Positions 5,993-15,887 of a DNA stretch of 30,322 nt are shown piece after piece. Location of the stretch: positions 1-30,322 of the IMG/VR virus record IMGVR_UViG_3300030116_004531; one strand, written 5' to 3'. The position numbers and the translations under genes were made by a program. This DNA comes from a virus. Within the stretch, counting starts at the first letter, position 1. Each line of letters opens with the position of its first letter. The notes beneath the pieces are model-generated. The model made no database searches and was not told the origin of the DNA. It saw only the letters and a list, made by a program, of their open reading frames with translations.

Positions 5993-8900
5993 TTAATCAA
6001 ATATTTCATCAAGTTCTAAATCTAGGTCTAAGTCAAGGTCTAAGTCAAGGTCTAAGTCTGTATCTGTTGAAGGTGTTATAAGTTTTGTTTTGGTAGTTTT
6101 ACGAGGCCCAGATATTTGATATTCTGAGAAGTTTAATAATCTTAAAACAGCTTCACCCAAGTTTTCATAGTCACCATCTATAACTTTCTGGACATTTTCA
6201 GTCCATCTTTTAGTGGTTGAAACTGGAGCACCTGTAAGTTCAAGCATATTAAATAAAGCTTTTTGTATAGCTTCAGCACGTTTAACTGGGTCTTCTATTG
6301 CTAGTGCTCTAAATAAATCTCTTAGTGGTTTTGCAACTCTATCATAAAATGGTAATGCAGGGACTTGTCCTGACCAAGGTTTTCTTTGATAAACATCAGC
6401 AAAATATGTAATCATTTCTCCAAGTATGAACAATGCGTTTAAATTACCAAGCACAGCAGCTCTAATTAAATCTTCATCATCATCATCTCTAAATGGTCTG
6501 AGAACACCTGGAAGTCCAAGAGATACATATTGAAATATTAGAGGCATTACAAAATGATATAATACAAAAGTTCTTATGTTTTGACCTATCGTTCCTTTAC
6601 CGGCTTTAGCATCCATAGCTTTCAATTTTCTACCAAGATTTCTCATAGCTATGATTTCTTTTCTAAGGTATTGTTTAGGTGTAGTTAAATACATATTTAA
6701 CTGACGAGTTATTGGGTCTGAGTTTTGAAATATATCTCTATCTTGTAAGTCTTGAGACTGCTGAGTAGTTTTTACATCTTTTTCAAATTTAACTATAGCA
6801 TGGTCTATAGCTTCCTGCTCAGTTGCATTAGGATTTTTCTTTTTAAACTCTGCTTTATAATAAGAATAGTTAGGTAAACCACCAAGCATAATAGCAGTTC
6901 TATCACCCCACTTTATCATTGACATTAAAAAATTAACTGCCCATATATTACTCTTAGTTGGAATAAAATTTGCAAATGCTTCTGGATTATACGTTTCAAT
7001 TGTTCTAAGTATATTATCATTTTTTCTATCCTGCATGTATACTGAGTTGTCCCTTACTTCTTTCCATATTTTAGCTTGCTCTGATTTGTTTTTTGCTGAA
7101 TATTTAATCCAATTAGCTTCACCAATCTCATTCATAAAAGTTGGTATAGAAGTAAGCTGCTTTATAGCTATACTTGGATTTAATCCTAGTGTTGAAAATA
7201 TAAATACATTATTAAAATTATTTAATATTTGACCTGCTTTAATTCTTCCTTTGGTAATACCTCTAACTGCAATTTTATCAATCATGTTTGATACTAAGTT
7301 GTAAAATTGCTGACCATGTATATCTACTATAGCATCTTTGATATATTTATTTTTAAATAATTTATCTATGTTTCTTAAATTCTCTGCATATGCAGCAAAG
7401 TATTCCATTTCTCTTGCGTAATTGAAAACATTATCAACTATACTTACAGCTTGAAGTGGGTTATTATTTCTTAATCTTAACTTAGTAAAGTTTGAGGCAA
7501 CCTGTGTATTAAATGGCTCGTTATCTCCAAGCAAATTTACAGGCTCAAACTCCATTCCTTCTCTGATAAGTGGGCCTGAATAATATTTATTAAATGGCAT
7601 ATTGGTTCTGTATATTTTTTTATATACTTGATTATAGTAAGGATAAACCGATGGATAATATTCATTAACAATAAAATCTGCCATTGTTTTTGCTTTATCA
7701 TCTAGCCTTGCCTCCATATCAGCCATGGTCTCAGCATACTTTTCTCCAAACATTTTCTTGAATGTGTTTAAAAGAGCTGGGTCTTTGAATTGTTGAACGT
7801 AATTAGCCATTTGATGTTGAGATAAATACATAGTATTTTCTAATATAACTTCATCCAAAGCTCTTTTAGTTTGGTCATTTTTATTTTTATTATAAGTTTC
7901 TTGCGCTTTATCTACGGCAGCTTTATCTTTATAGAACTCGTTATCTGTTTGCTCAAAATCTCTATAAATTTCTTCATATCTTTTACCGTATATTTCCACC
8001 AGTTTATTAGTCATTAGTTCTCTAAATATCAACATTCTTTGCTTAAACTTTCTAGTTGAAGCATCTACTTTTTGTGTGATTAATTCTTGTAGGTTTCCAC
8101 CAAACATTTCACCTGGAAGTACATCTAACCTATCCATCAACCCTTCCATTGCTTCTGCTGCTCCAAATCCAAAGCTATCATTTACATATCTTATAAACTC
8201 GTACAACTCAATGATTTTTTTTCTAAAAAAATTATCAGATTTTTCTTTTCTTTTTATATTCTGTCTTTTTGTTTGTCTTTTTTCTAACTGGCTTTTATAA
8301 TCAGGCGCCTGCATATCTACTTTTTCGCCAGTAATAGATTCAAAACCAATTTGTATATCATTTCTATACTCCCTGTTTGCTAGCTCTAATTGTCTTTGTA
8401 GTTCCTGCCTACCTCCCTTAATTAAAGTTTCTAATTCACTTAACGTATTTAGAAGTAAATCAGTGGTATACATATCATCCATTTCCATCAACATAGCTTT
8501 ATTATAATTTAAAGCTATTTGTATATCTGTAGCTTTAGCAAAGTCTTCGTCTGTTGATTCTTCATTAAGACCAATTGCAAAAAGCTCAGCATTTAATTTA
8601 TCTATTTGTTCTTGAGCTTTCTCCACACTAATCCCAGAAGCAAATAAACTATTTTTTATTCTTTTAATTCTTGCGTTTGTATCAACATCAACTCCTTTCG
8701 CTTTCTTTCTTCCTGATACTACTGCTTCGTATTTTTTTGCTAATAACTTATTTATTTTAGATAGAATAATTCTGTTATTTTTTGTAACAACAACATCCAT
8801 TACTTCCTCCATTAAGTTTTCCAAGTTAGCCTGTGAAGATTTAGAGTTTACCTGTTGTATTTTTCTTATAAGATTTACAGCTTCGCTTTTAGTAAAAGAA

Positions 8901-11900
8901 GTTCTAGGTAAATTTCTTCTCATGAAATTTATAAGTTCTTGCTGAAGCTTTTTAATATCACTTATACCTTTAGTTCTTTGCCTTATTATTTCTCTGGAGT
9001 TTTTTAGTTGCGTTAACAAGTCAGTAGAAATTTTTTCATCTAATGCTTTTTGTAAATCAACTAACATCTGAGCTTGAGTTGTAGACATTTTAGTTTTATC
9101 AGCTGCCTTTTGGTATGCAGGTAGTCCCATAAAAAATTCAAAAACCTGGTCAGTTATTTCTCTTTCAGACAGAGGTTCTTTAATAGTTTTGTTTTTTCTT
9201 CTGAGGTCTCCTAATTTTTTTTCTACTTGTAGGAATAACTTAAGTCCAGCTTTAGCTCCGCCATCTATGCTTTTAAAGCTTTCAGGTAAAACACCAAGAA
9301 GTAAAGAATCAATTTCAAAAAGTTCTTTAATTTTTTTTACTGGCAACTTTTCTTTTCTTCTTAAGTAATCATAAATAAGCGCATCCTTTATACCCTTACT
9401 TCTTGCCTCTTTTACTTTGTCTTGATAGAACTTATCATCTCTTTGTTGTCTACCAACTCTAGGCGGCTTATATCTTTTGCCATCTTTAACTAAAAAGTAA
9501 TCTCCACCTTGACCAAACTGATTGTATCCAGACTTTTTAACCTCATAACCAAGCGGCGCAACCATCTGTTTTAGTTCTCTTTCATTTGCTTGAGATGTAA
9601 TAAAACCACTGGTGTTCATATTAAACATTTCAGTAACTTGTTTTATATCTCTTTGCTGCCTAGGTTTAGATTTAAGTTTTCTTTTTCCAATACCATATGG
9701 AGCTACAACTTGTGATTGCACACTTCTAGGTTTACCTTCTATACTTTCTGCGGGTACATCAATAATTTGTGCAGCATTTATTATTTTATCAGGGACTCCT
9801 ATTACCTCACCTAAAACCTCATTGGCATAAGTAGAATGATTAGACCCTGCTTTTGTGCCTGTATATTTATAGACAAGCATGATATCATTTTGTTTAAAAT
9901 CATTTTCTTTGTAAAAGCCATCTCTTAAATCATCAGCTGTTATGTCAAAACCTCCAATACTTTGCATGTATTTATGAAACTCTGTGTTAGGTTTCAATAG
10001 CTGGTCTTGTATACCATTTAAAAATGTTTTTCTTTCTGGTGATTCTCTTAAAGCTTCCCATGAATCAAAAGAATCTAGTACATTTTTTATAGATTGAACG
10101 GGCTTAGTTAACATGGCAGCTTCTTTAAAAGATGCGTAGTCACCAAGCTTTGAAATAAATATATCATATACAGACTTATTAAATAATTTGCTTCGGGTTG
10201 GTGAACCACTAATTATAAATATATAATCACCTTTTAACTGTTGTTCTAATGCATTTAAACTTTTACCGGAAGCCCACACCACATTGCCTTCTTGTGCAAA
10301 AGGAAAACTTGGCCCTCCATCTATAGGATTACCTTCAACTTCACCTACACCAAGTTGGTCTGCAACCCAAAATGTAACGGTCTGGTCTTTACTTATTATG
10401 TCATTGATAAGGGCATCAATATCTATTTTCTTTGATTCATCTATTAAAGATAAAGGATAGCTAGTTTTAAAATCTACTACTTGTTGTCTGCCCTTAGGCT
10501 TCTTTAGTTTTACTGGTGGGCCTATAGGGCCAGGCTCTTCTTGATTTAAATTTAAAACTTCAACATCTGTTTCTGTTATTGTTTCTCCTGCTGCTACTTT
10601 ACCTGATATAGTGTTAAGCAAATCTATTACATCACTGTCTGATTTTGTAAACTCAAACCCAAAGTTAATACCTAGTTGTTTTAAAAAGTCTTGTATAGCT
10701 TTTAATACTTTATTTTTTTGTGGTTTAGTTAGCTGAGTATATTCTGCTGACATTATTCCAAGTAGTTCTGCCAACCTTTCTTCATTCTGAAAATCAGGTT
10801 GGTCATTATACAGAGCAGCGAAGTCATCTATTCTTTTACCTAGAGCACTTCCTTTTGGTAAAGCTTTTCTAACAGACCTCATCATGCTGTCTGCGAGTTT
10901 TGCTGCTTGAGGGTCACTCATTTTGTTTACTACAAGAGCATGGAACACCTCGTGTGGAACAGTGGTGTTAGTTGCTTTTTCTAAATTAACATGAATGATG
11001 TTTGAATCTGGGTCAAAGAAACCTTTACCTGCTGGGGCGTACTTTTCAAACTCTGCATTGCTTTGATGTAAAACAATCCTTGTGTTTGGAAGCACACTAC
11101 TTATTGCGTTAGCAGCTTTTGTGGCAATGTCTGTAATAGTACTTACTATTTTAGTTGTCGTTTCAGGAGCAGCTATATTGTTTATAACTAAATTATCGCT
11201 AACAGTTTCTACACCCTCAGTGGTTTCAGTAAAGAAAGTTTGTGTTGCATCTAATTTTTCAGAAGGTTCAGGCGCAGCAAACACTTCATCAAGAGTTTCT
11301 TCAGTAGTTTCTTTTTGCACTGGCCTTTCGTTTATTTTTGCAAGCTCTGCGTTTATTTGTTGTATCTCTTCTAAATCATTTTTAACAAGATTAGGGTCTT
11401 TGTTTTGAGTTGCATCATCTAATTTTTTTCTTCTTACTAACTTGTTCATTACATCAGCAAACTCAGCATCAGAAATATTTTCTGGAATTTGGTCAGCCAA
11501 TGCGATAGCTAAATCATAATCTGCTTTAATCTGTTTTGCTTGCTCTGGTGTTAAGATGCCTTGATTTATCTGAGCTTTTAATTTATTGGTAAATGCAGTT
11601 TGACTTATGTTTGGGTCATTTTTTATAATCTTAAAAGCTGCCAGCTGCTGTGGTGTCAGATTATTAAAGTTGTTTCCTGCATATGCATTAGATACTGCGT
11701 TAGGAACACCAAGAATAAAACCACCAACTGCTTCTTGCGCTCCTGAGTATAATACATCTAATATAAATTCTGTTGCAGTTTCAGGAGTTTCAAAAAACCC
11801 TTTATCTTTCATGTCATTGTAAATAACCTTTACTACATCTTCGGTTACTTGCTGTAAAGCACCAGTCTCAAACTCAGCAGCTGCTGCTCCTGTTACAGTC

Positions 11901-13585
11901 AAAGCAGCTTTTGTTGCAGGTGAAAGCGCTTCTTGTCTTATAAACTCTTTAAAAGTTGAGGGGCTAGCATTATTGGGTGTTTTATCTAGAGCTCTTTTGA
12001 GAACGTTGGTTATTAAACCTTTTTGATTTATTACATTTCTAAATCCTAAGTTTTCTAAAAATGCAGAAGGTATTGCTATTACAGATTTCAATGTTGCCTT
12101 TTCGCTTTCCGGTACATCATCAAACATAGGATTCTTTGCCATCTCTTCATCTACAAAACTTGAAGTAAGTGTGTAAAGATTAGCCATACGCTGTGGGAAA
12201 CTTGGTGTAAGTAAAGCTGGAAGAGATTCAGCTAAACCATACAATGCTCCTCCCCAAAACCCTTCAGTTTTAGCAGCTTCATATTGTTCTGATACAGACT
12301 TGTTTGTCCATTCCTCTAAGACATCTTCTCTTATCATATCAGATATAGGAGCTACTTGTTTTTTATTATCGTCTCTAATTTTTTTATTAATTAAATTAAT
12401 TGCTGGTATTTTTTCTGTAACTTTTTCTTCAGCAAAAGGAGCTGTTACCATTCTCTCTTGGTCAGAAGGTTTATTATAAAATTCTTGGATTTCTTTTATA
12501 CTAAGATTTTCAGCGTTGCTTGGAACACCAAAACCAAACTCCTGTCCATATTTTAACATAGCTTCTTTGTATGCTCCTTCACCCATTTGAAGCTCCATTG
12601 GAAATAAAAACATCCCAGCATCAATAACGGCTTGTGTATATTCCGAACTCATTCTTGTAAATCCTGAAAGAAACTTTTTAATTCCTAACCTACCCAGAGA
12701 ACCTTGCTGCTCTTTCATTGCAAAGTAATCACCAGTGGCTTGGTTCAATTCAGCTTCTTTTTGATTAAAAAGATTTGTAGATTTTTCAAGGTTAATCCTT
12801 GCTTGGTTGTGGTCTTTAATTCTTTGATTTAAATCATCAATAAAAGCTTTGTTATTTATAAGCTGCATATCAGTCATAGTTTCTACAGCAGCTATTTCTT
12901 CTTCTAATCGGTCTGAATTTTTTACAAATAAATCATAGCCATCTTGTAATTGTTTTGCTTCATCTGCAAATTTTTTGTTTGCTTTTTGAAAGGCTTCATC
13001 AGATTCAAATTTAATTTTGTTTGCATTATACCCAATCTGTTTCTTTTTTATATTTATAGATTCTTCTCTGTTATCTATAATGAAATCTTTAAGCTCTTGT
13101 TCCCTTGCTTCTTTATCTCTTAATAAACCTAAGGGTATTTTTTTAGACTGACCATTAGCAGCAGTTACTTTTATTTCTTTACCTAAAATATCGGCTTCAT
13201 CAAAAGTAAAACCTTGGTCACCATATAAATAATTAAGTTGGGGGACTATAAAACTTTCTCCTTTTTCAAGAAGCTCAGGTGTTACACCTGTTAACTCCTC
13301 TCTATCTTTAAGCCTTTGAAGTTGGGAAGTTACTTTATCTACGGGTTGCTCCAATGAACCATTTACCGATGGAGAATCCGATGCTGGTTGCTGAAAGTCT
13401 TTTTTTTTTCCAATAAGATTTTCAAAATCTTCTTTGGATTTAGTATAACCTTTAGACTGCACGTACCCATACATATCCTCTAACACATCATCATTAGAAT
13501 ATATAAGTGTAGTAAAATCATCTATAGTTTTACCATACCCTTTAGATTGAGCTCTACTATATAAGTCTTCTAATACTTCTTCCAT
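5993..13585 (-). CDS. Giant polyvalent-type internal virion / ejection protein with HExxH motif, 2530 aa
   Basis: Probable DNA-ejection protein, the counterpart in position and size class of T7 gp16. Layout: two copies of a 30-residue repeat (VLEDxYxxxQSKGY, 4-58); a helical region; hydrophobic segments around residues 310-345 and 450-660 that could cross a membrane; a metallopeptidase-like 'HEVFH' at 878-882 (HExxH; 10940-10954 on the plus strand) preceded by 'NIIHVNLEKA', as in zinc peptidases; a predicted alpha/beta region from about 1050; long helical parts; a C-terminal region resembling large-polyvalent-protein-associated segments (GLNPSIAIKQLTS, KWGDRTAIMLGG); and a terminal Asp-Leu repeat. 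No lysozyme or transglycosylase motif was found. It follows the 502-aa protein after 2 bases. Function is inferred from order, length and motifs. Confidence 0.75.
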   Translation of the reverse strand: MEEVLEDLYSRAQSKGYGKTIDDFTTLIYSNDDVLEDMYGYVQSKGYTKSKEDFENLIGKKKDFQQPASDSPSVNGSLEQPVDKVTSQLQRLKDREELTGVTPELLEKGESFIVPQLNYLYGDQGFTFDEADILGKEIKVTAANGQSKKIPLGLLRDKEAREQELKDFIIDNREESINIKKKQIGYNANKIKFESDEAFQKANKKFADEAKQLQDGYDLFVKNSDRLEEEIAAVETMTDMQLINNKAFIDDLNQRIKDHNQARINLEKSTNLFNQKEAELNQATGDYFAMKEQQGSLGRLGIKKFLSGFTRMSSEYTQAVIDAGMFLFPMELQMGEGAYKEAMLKYGQEFGFGVPSNAENLSIKEIQEFYNKPSDQERMVTAPFAEEKVTEKIPAINLINKKIRDDNKKQVAPISDMIREDVLEEWTNKSVSEQYEAAKTEGFWGGALYGLAESLPALLTPSFPQRMANLYTLTSSFVDEEMAKNPMFDDVPESEKATLKSVIAIPSAFLENLGFRNVINQKGLITNVLKRALDKTPNNASPSTFKEFIRQEALSPATKAALTVTGAAAAEFETGALQQVTEDVVKVIYNDMKDKGFFETPETATEFILDVLYSGAQEAVGGFILGVPNAVSNAYAGNNFNNLTPQQLAAFKIIKNDPNISQTAFTNKLKAQINQGILTPEQAKQIKADYDLAIALADQIPENISDAEFADVMNKLVRRKKLDDATQNKDPNLVKNDLEEIQQINAELAKINERPVQKETTEETLDEVFAAPEPSEKLDATQTFFTETTEGVETVSDNLVINNIAAPETTTKIVSTITDIATKAANAISSVLPNTRIVLHQSNAEFEKYAPAGKGFFDPDSNIIHVNLEKATNTTVPHEVFHALVVNKMSDPQAAKLADSMMRSVRKALPKGSALGKRIDDFAALYNDQPDFQNEERLAELLGIMSAEYTQLTKPQKNKVLKAIQDFLKQLGINFGFEFTKSDSDVIDLLNTISGKVAAGETITETDVEVLNLNQEEPGPIGPPVKLKKPKGRQQVVDFKTSYPLSLIDESKKIDIDALINDIISKDQTVTFWVADQLGVGEVEGNPIDGGPSFPFAQEGNVVWASGKSLNALEQQLKGDYIFIISGSPTRSKLFNKSVYDIFISKLGDYASFKEAAMLTKPVQSIKNVLDSFDSWEALRESPERKTFLNGIQDQLLKPNTEFHKYMQSIGGFDITADDLRDGFYKENDFKQNDIMLVYKYTGTKAGSNHSTYANEVLGEVIGVPDKIINAAQIIDVPAESIEGKPRSVQSQVVAPYGIGKRKLKSKPRQQRDIKQVTEMFNMNTSGFITSQANERELKQMVAPLGYEVKKSGYNQFGQGGDYFLVKDGKRYKPPRVGRQQRDDKFYQDKVKEARSKGIKDALIYDYLRRKEKLPVKKIKELFEIDSLLLGVLPESFKSIDGGAKAGLKLFLQVEKKLGDLRRKNKTIKEPLSEREITDQVFEFFMGLPAYQKAADKTKMSTTQAQMLVDLQKALDEKISTDLLTQLKNSREIIRQRTKGISDIKKLQQELINFMRRNLPRTSFTKSEAVNLIRKIQQVNSKSSQANLENLMEEVMDVVVTKNNRIILSKINKLLAKKYEAVVSGRKKAKGVDVDTNARIKRIKNSLFASGISVEKAQEQIDKLNAELFAIGLNEESTDEDFAKATDIQIALNYNKAMLMEMDDMYTTDLLLNTLSELETLIKGGRQELQRQLELANREYRNDIQIGFESITGEKVDMQAPDYKSQLEKRQTKRQNIKRKEKSDNFFRKKIIELYEFIRYVNDSFGFGAAEAMEGLMDRLDVLPGEMFGGNLQELITQKVDASTRKFKQRMLIFRELMTNKLVEIYGKRYEEIYRDFEQTDNEFYKDKAAVDKAQETYNKNKNDQTKRALDEVILENTMYLSQHQMANYVQQFKDPALLNTFKKMFGEKYAETMADMEARLDDKAKTMADFIVNEYYPSVYPYYNQVYKKIYRTNMPFNKYYSGPLIREGMEFEPVNLLGDNEPFNTQVASNFTKLRLRNNNPLQAVSIVDNVFNYAREMEYFAAYAENLRNIDKLFKNKYIKDAIVDIHGQQFYNLVSNMIDKIAVRGITKGRIKAGQILNNFNNVFIFSTLGLNPSIAIKQLTSIPTFMNEIGEANWIKYSAKNKSEQAKIWKEVRDNSVYMQDRKNDNILRTIETYNPEAFANFIPTKSNIWAVNFLMSMIKWGDRTAIMLGGLPNYSYYKAEFKKKNPNATEQEAIDHAIVKFEKDVKTTQQSQDLQDRDIFQNSDPITRQLNMYLTTPKQYLRKEIIAMRNLGRKLKAMDAKAGKGTIGQNIRTFVLYHFVMPLIFQYVSLGLPGVLRPFRDDDDEDLIRAAVLGNLNALFILGEMITYFADVYQRKPWSGQVPALPFYDRVAKPLRDLFRALAIEDPVKRAEAIQKALFNMLELTGAPVSTTKRWTENVQKVIDGDYENLGEAVLRLLNFSEYQISGPRKTTKTKLITPSTDTDLDLDLDLDLDLDLELDEIFD
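6012..6059. repeat. 12-bp tandem repeat encoding an Asp-Leu tail
   Basis: Three perfect or near-perfect 12-bp units (aggtctaagtca) at 6024-6059, with a degenerate fourth at 6012-6023. On the minus strand they encode repeated Asp-Leu near the C-terminus of the 2530-aa protein. The unit length is a multiple of three, so copy-number change would lengthen or shorten the acidic tail without a frameshift. Confidence 0.8.
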
Positions 13586-13587
13586 AA

Positions 13588-15096
13588 TTAATAATTTGAG
13601 TAATCAATACCACCTTCATCTGTCATTGCATCTGGATTAGCAGTGTAATACAAGAATACTTCTTGGTTATTGTCAAGCACTGCTTTTAATTTCTTTTTGA
13701 AATCAACTATATCTTGATAATCTACATTTCCAGAAGTGTCAAAGTTATACACTTCAGCATTACCTAAAGTAATTTTTCCTCTTTCATCTACAACAAATGG
13801 TGTGTTTAAAAGAAGATTTCGAAGCTCATCGTTAGAATATTTTTCACCCTCTTGAATATTAGTTAAAAATTCAGTTTCATACCAAGTGTTAGAATCTTTG
13901 ACTATTGATTGGTCTCTTTCTCTTTTTAATCTAGCTTTTCTTTCAGAGGCAGTTTCCTCAACAGGTTTATCTTCAAACACTAAATCTTTAAAAGCCTCAG
14001 CAGAAATTCCAGGAATCGAAGCTAAAGCTAAATCTAATAACTCTTGAGGTATTTGTTTTCCTGATTGATTTATTAATCTAAGCGTGCTTAAATATTGCTC
14101 AAAACTTCTTTGTGGGTCTAAAGTTTTAGGTTGTTTTGGAGTAGGCTCTCTTCTGTCGACCCCAATCATTCTAATCATTTTGTCTTTTACATGGTCAAAG
14201 GCTGCCTGTTTTTGCTCCTCTGTAATTTCAAACTCATTGGTATCTTGATTAAAAAATAATTCATTTATATTATCTGTTTTTTCTGTAACTATTTTATAAT
14301 TCATACTATCAGCTAATACACTTTCAAGCTCAAAACCTTCATCTATTAACGCCTCTATTTCTGTATCAAATCCTTTCATCAACTCTTCGTTACTAACTAA
14401 TTCATCATACAACATTCCTTTATATTCTAAAGTTCTACCCTTGGAATCTTGCATAAATTTCTTTTCTAAATTATCAACTACATTTTTTACTTGCCCATCT
14501 ATATCATATCTGTCTCTTTGAAAAGTAGAAAAATATCCCAGCTGTGAAACATCTAAAGTTTTACCACTAGGCTTGCCATCCTTTGTTAATTCTGATATAA
14601 TTAACTCTCCTGATTTAGGGTCAACATCCACTGATACTCTACCAAAATCTGTATAGTTTTGAACCAACTCGTGCATGAATGTTTCTATTTGAGAAGCCTC
14701 TCCACTCTGAGAACGCTGGGCAAAATTATCAAAGTTTTTATTAAAATTTTCTGCTGCATTAAAAAGTAAATCTGTTCCTGACCTTAGTGTGTTTTCAAAA
14801 GCATTGTACTCTTGTAGAGTTTTGTTTTTGTTTTTAAACATATTAAGGTTATCTAAGGAATATTGTGTCATCTGTTGAGTCATAGATGACAATAAATTAT
14901 TTAAAGCAGTATTCTGTCCGACAGGTCTGTTTTGTAAAGTTTTATTAAAATCAGCTCTATCATTTAGAATTTTATTTTTTGTTGCTATTCTTTCCTCTTC
15001 ATCTGCTTTTAATTGGTCAGTAAATTTTTGACTTACTTCTGCCCAGTTAACAAACAATGGTTCTTTATCTCTAACGTATCCGTATCCTGTAGGCAT
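13588..15096 (-). CDS. Probable internal virion protein, 502 aa
   Basis: No domain recognised. The protein is hydrophilic and mainly helical, rich in N, Q, D, E and K, with no membrane segment or signal peptide. The first ~140 residues look like long helices (e.g. SSMTQQMTQYSLDNLN), and residues ~390-420 are highly charged (ASERKARLKRERD). Its place between the alanine-rich 259-aa protein and the 2530-aa giant matches the gp14-gp15-gp16 order of T7-like ejection proteins, so a gp15-like role in the ejection channel is the best inference. It starts 10 bases after the previous stop and ends 2 bases before the next start. Confidence 0.65.
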   Translation of the reverse strand: MPTGYGYVRDKEPLFVNWAEVSQKFTDQLKADEEERIATKNKILNDRADFNKTLQNRPVGQNTALNNLLSSMTQQMTQYSLDNLNMFKNKNKTLQEYNAFENTLRSGTDLLFNAAENFNKNFDNFAQRSQSGEASQIETFMHELVQNYTDFGRVSVDVDPKSGELIISELTKDGKPSGKTLDVSQLGYFSTFQRDRYDIDGQVKNVVDNLEKKFMQDSKGRTLEYKGMLYDELVSNEELMKGFDTEIEALIDEGFELESVLADSMNYKIVTEKTDNINELFFNQDTNEFEITEEQKQAAFDHVKDKMIRMIGVDRREPTPKQPKTLDPQRSFEQYLSTLRLINQSGKQIPQELLDLALASIPGISAEAFKDLVFEDKPVEETASERKARLKRERDQSIVKDSNTWYETEFLTNIQEGEKYSNDELRNLLLNTPFVVDERGKITLGNAEVYNFDTSGNVDYQDIVDFKKKLKAVLDNNQEVFLYYTANPDAMTDEGGIDYSNY

Positions 15097-15106
15097 AATT
15101 TACATT

Positions 15107-15886
15107 TTATTCTGCTGCTAGACCAGAGGAAGAGCCCATACTCATTCCCGCTGATTGATTTGTATTAGTAGGTATATCAGTTATATCAACCTCTTCTTCT
15201 TCTTCAAACACATCTTTTTTTCCTAGATTAGCAGCTAACTGAGTTAATAATTCAATACCCGCTCCTGTTGCTCCCATCTGTCTTGCTCTTTCGTCAGCTG
15301 CCATTGCTTGTAAACCTTTTATTTGTTCAAGTTCTAGCTGTGCAGCGGCTGCATCTGCTTGTGTCCCACCTATAGCTTGTCTTAATTGTAAAGCAGCAAG
15401 TCTATCATCATAAGCAGCCCCAGCTTTTTGCTGTGCTTCTTGCAAAGCCATAAGACCTCTACCTCCAGCTGCCAGTCCTCTTCTGTCTCCCTCTGCTACC
15501 CTTTGAAGAAAGTCTCCAGCTGTTGCTCTAGTTGTATCTAATGCCATTTCTAATCCAGTTGTTGGCACAGATAAACCTGCAAATCTATCAGTATTTAATC
15601 TACCTTGAGCGCTTGTAAATAAATCATCAATTTGTCCTTGAAATTGATTTTGTAATCCTTGAGATTTTCGGGCTTGTCCAAAACTAAATGCTGCTGGTGC
15701 ACCTTTCGTTAGTAATTGGCTTCCCACTTTAGAAACTGCTGCTTTACCTATTGCTGGTAATGCTTTTTTTGTTACAAATTTACCTACTGCTGGTAATGCT
15801 TTTTTAGCTAAAAATTTTCCTGCTGCGGGTAAAGCTGTTTTAGCTACGAATGTTCCCGCTGCTGCGAGTGCTGAACCTATTGGCAT
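15107..15886 (-). CDS. Alanine-rich internal virion protein with amphipathic N-terminal repeats, 259 aa
   Basis: Probable gp14-like ejection protein. After MPIGSALAAAGTFVA, the N-terminus has three 12-residue repeats of the form K-x-ALPAxGKFxx (about 16-51), which are cationic and amphipathic and could insert into a membrane. Residues 60-220 are Ala/Gln-rich helices (QARKSQGLQNQF, LQLRQAIGGTQADAAAAQLE), typical of small phage internal core proteins. The C-terminus is acidic (EEEEEVDITD) and then Ser/Gly-rich. One base separates its ATG from the GNAT-like gene stop. The family assignment rests on composition and gene order. Confidence 0.7.
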   Translation of the reverse strand: MPIGSALAAAGTFVAKTALPAAGKFLAKKALPAVGKFVTKKALPAIGKAAVSKVGSQLLTKGAPAAFSFGQARKSQGLQNQFQGQIDDLFTSAQGRLNTDRFAGLSVPTTGLEMALDTTRATAGDFLQRVAEGDRRGLAAGGRGLMALQEAQQKAGAAYDDRLAALQLRQAIGGTQADAAAAQLELEQIKGLQAMAADERARQMGATGAGIELLTQLAANLGKKDVFEEEEEVDITDIPTNTNQSAGMSMGSSSGLAAE

Positions 15887-15887
15887 A

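Noticed and set aside
5993-13585. Lysozyme or lytic transglycosylase domain in the giant protein, as in T7 gp16
   Set aside because: No E-S-x-x-x-P-x-A/G-like or lysozyme-like motif could be found by eye; the visible enzymatic motif is HExxH.
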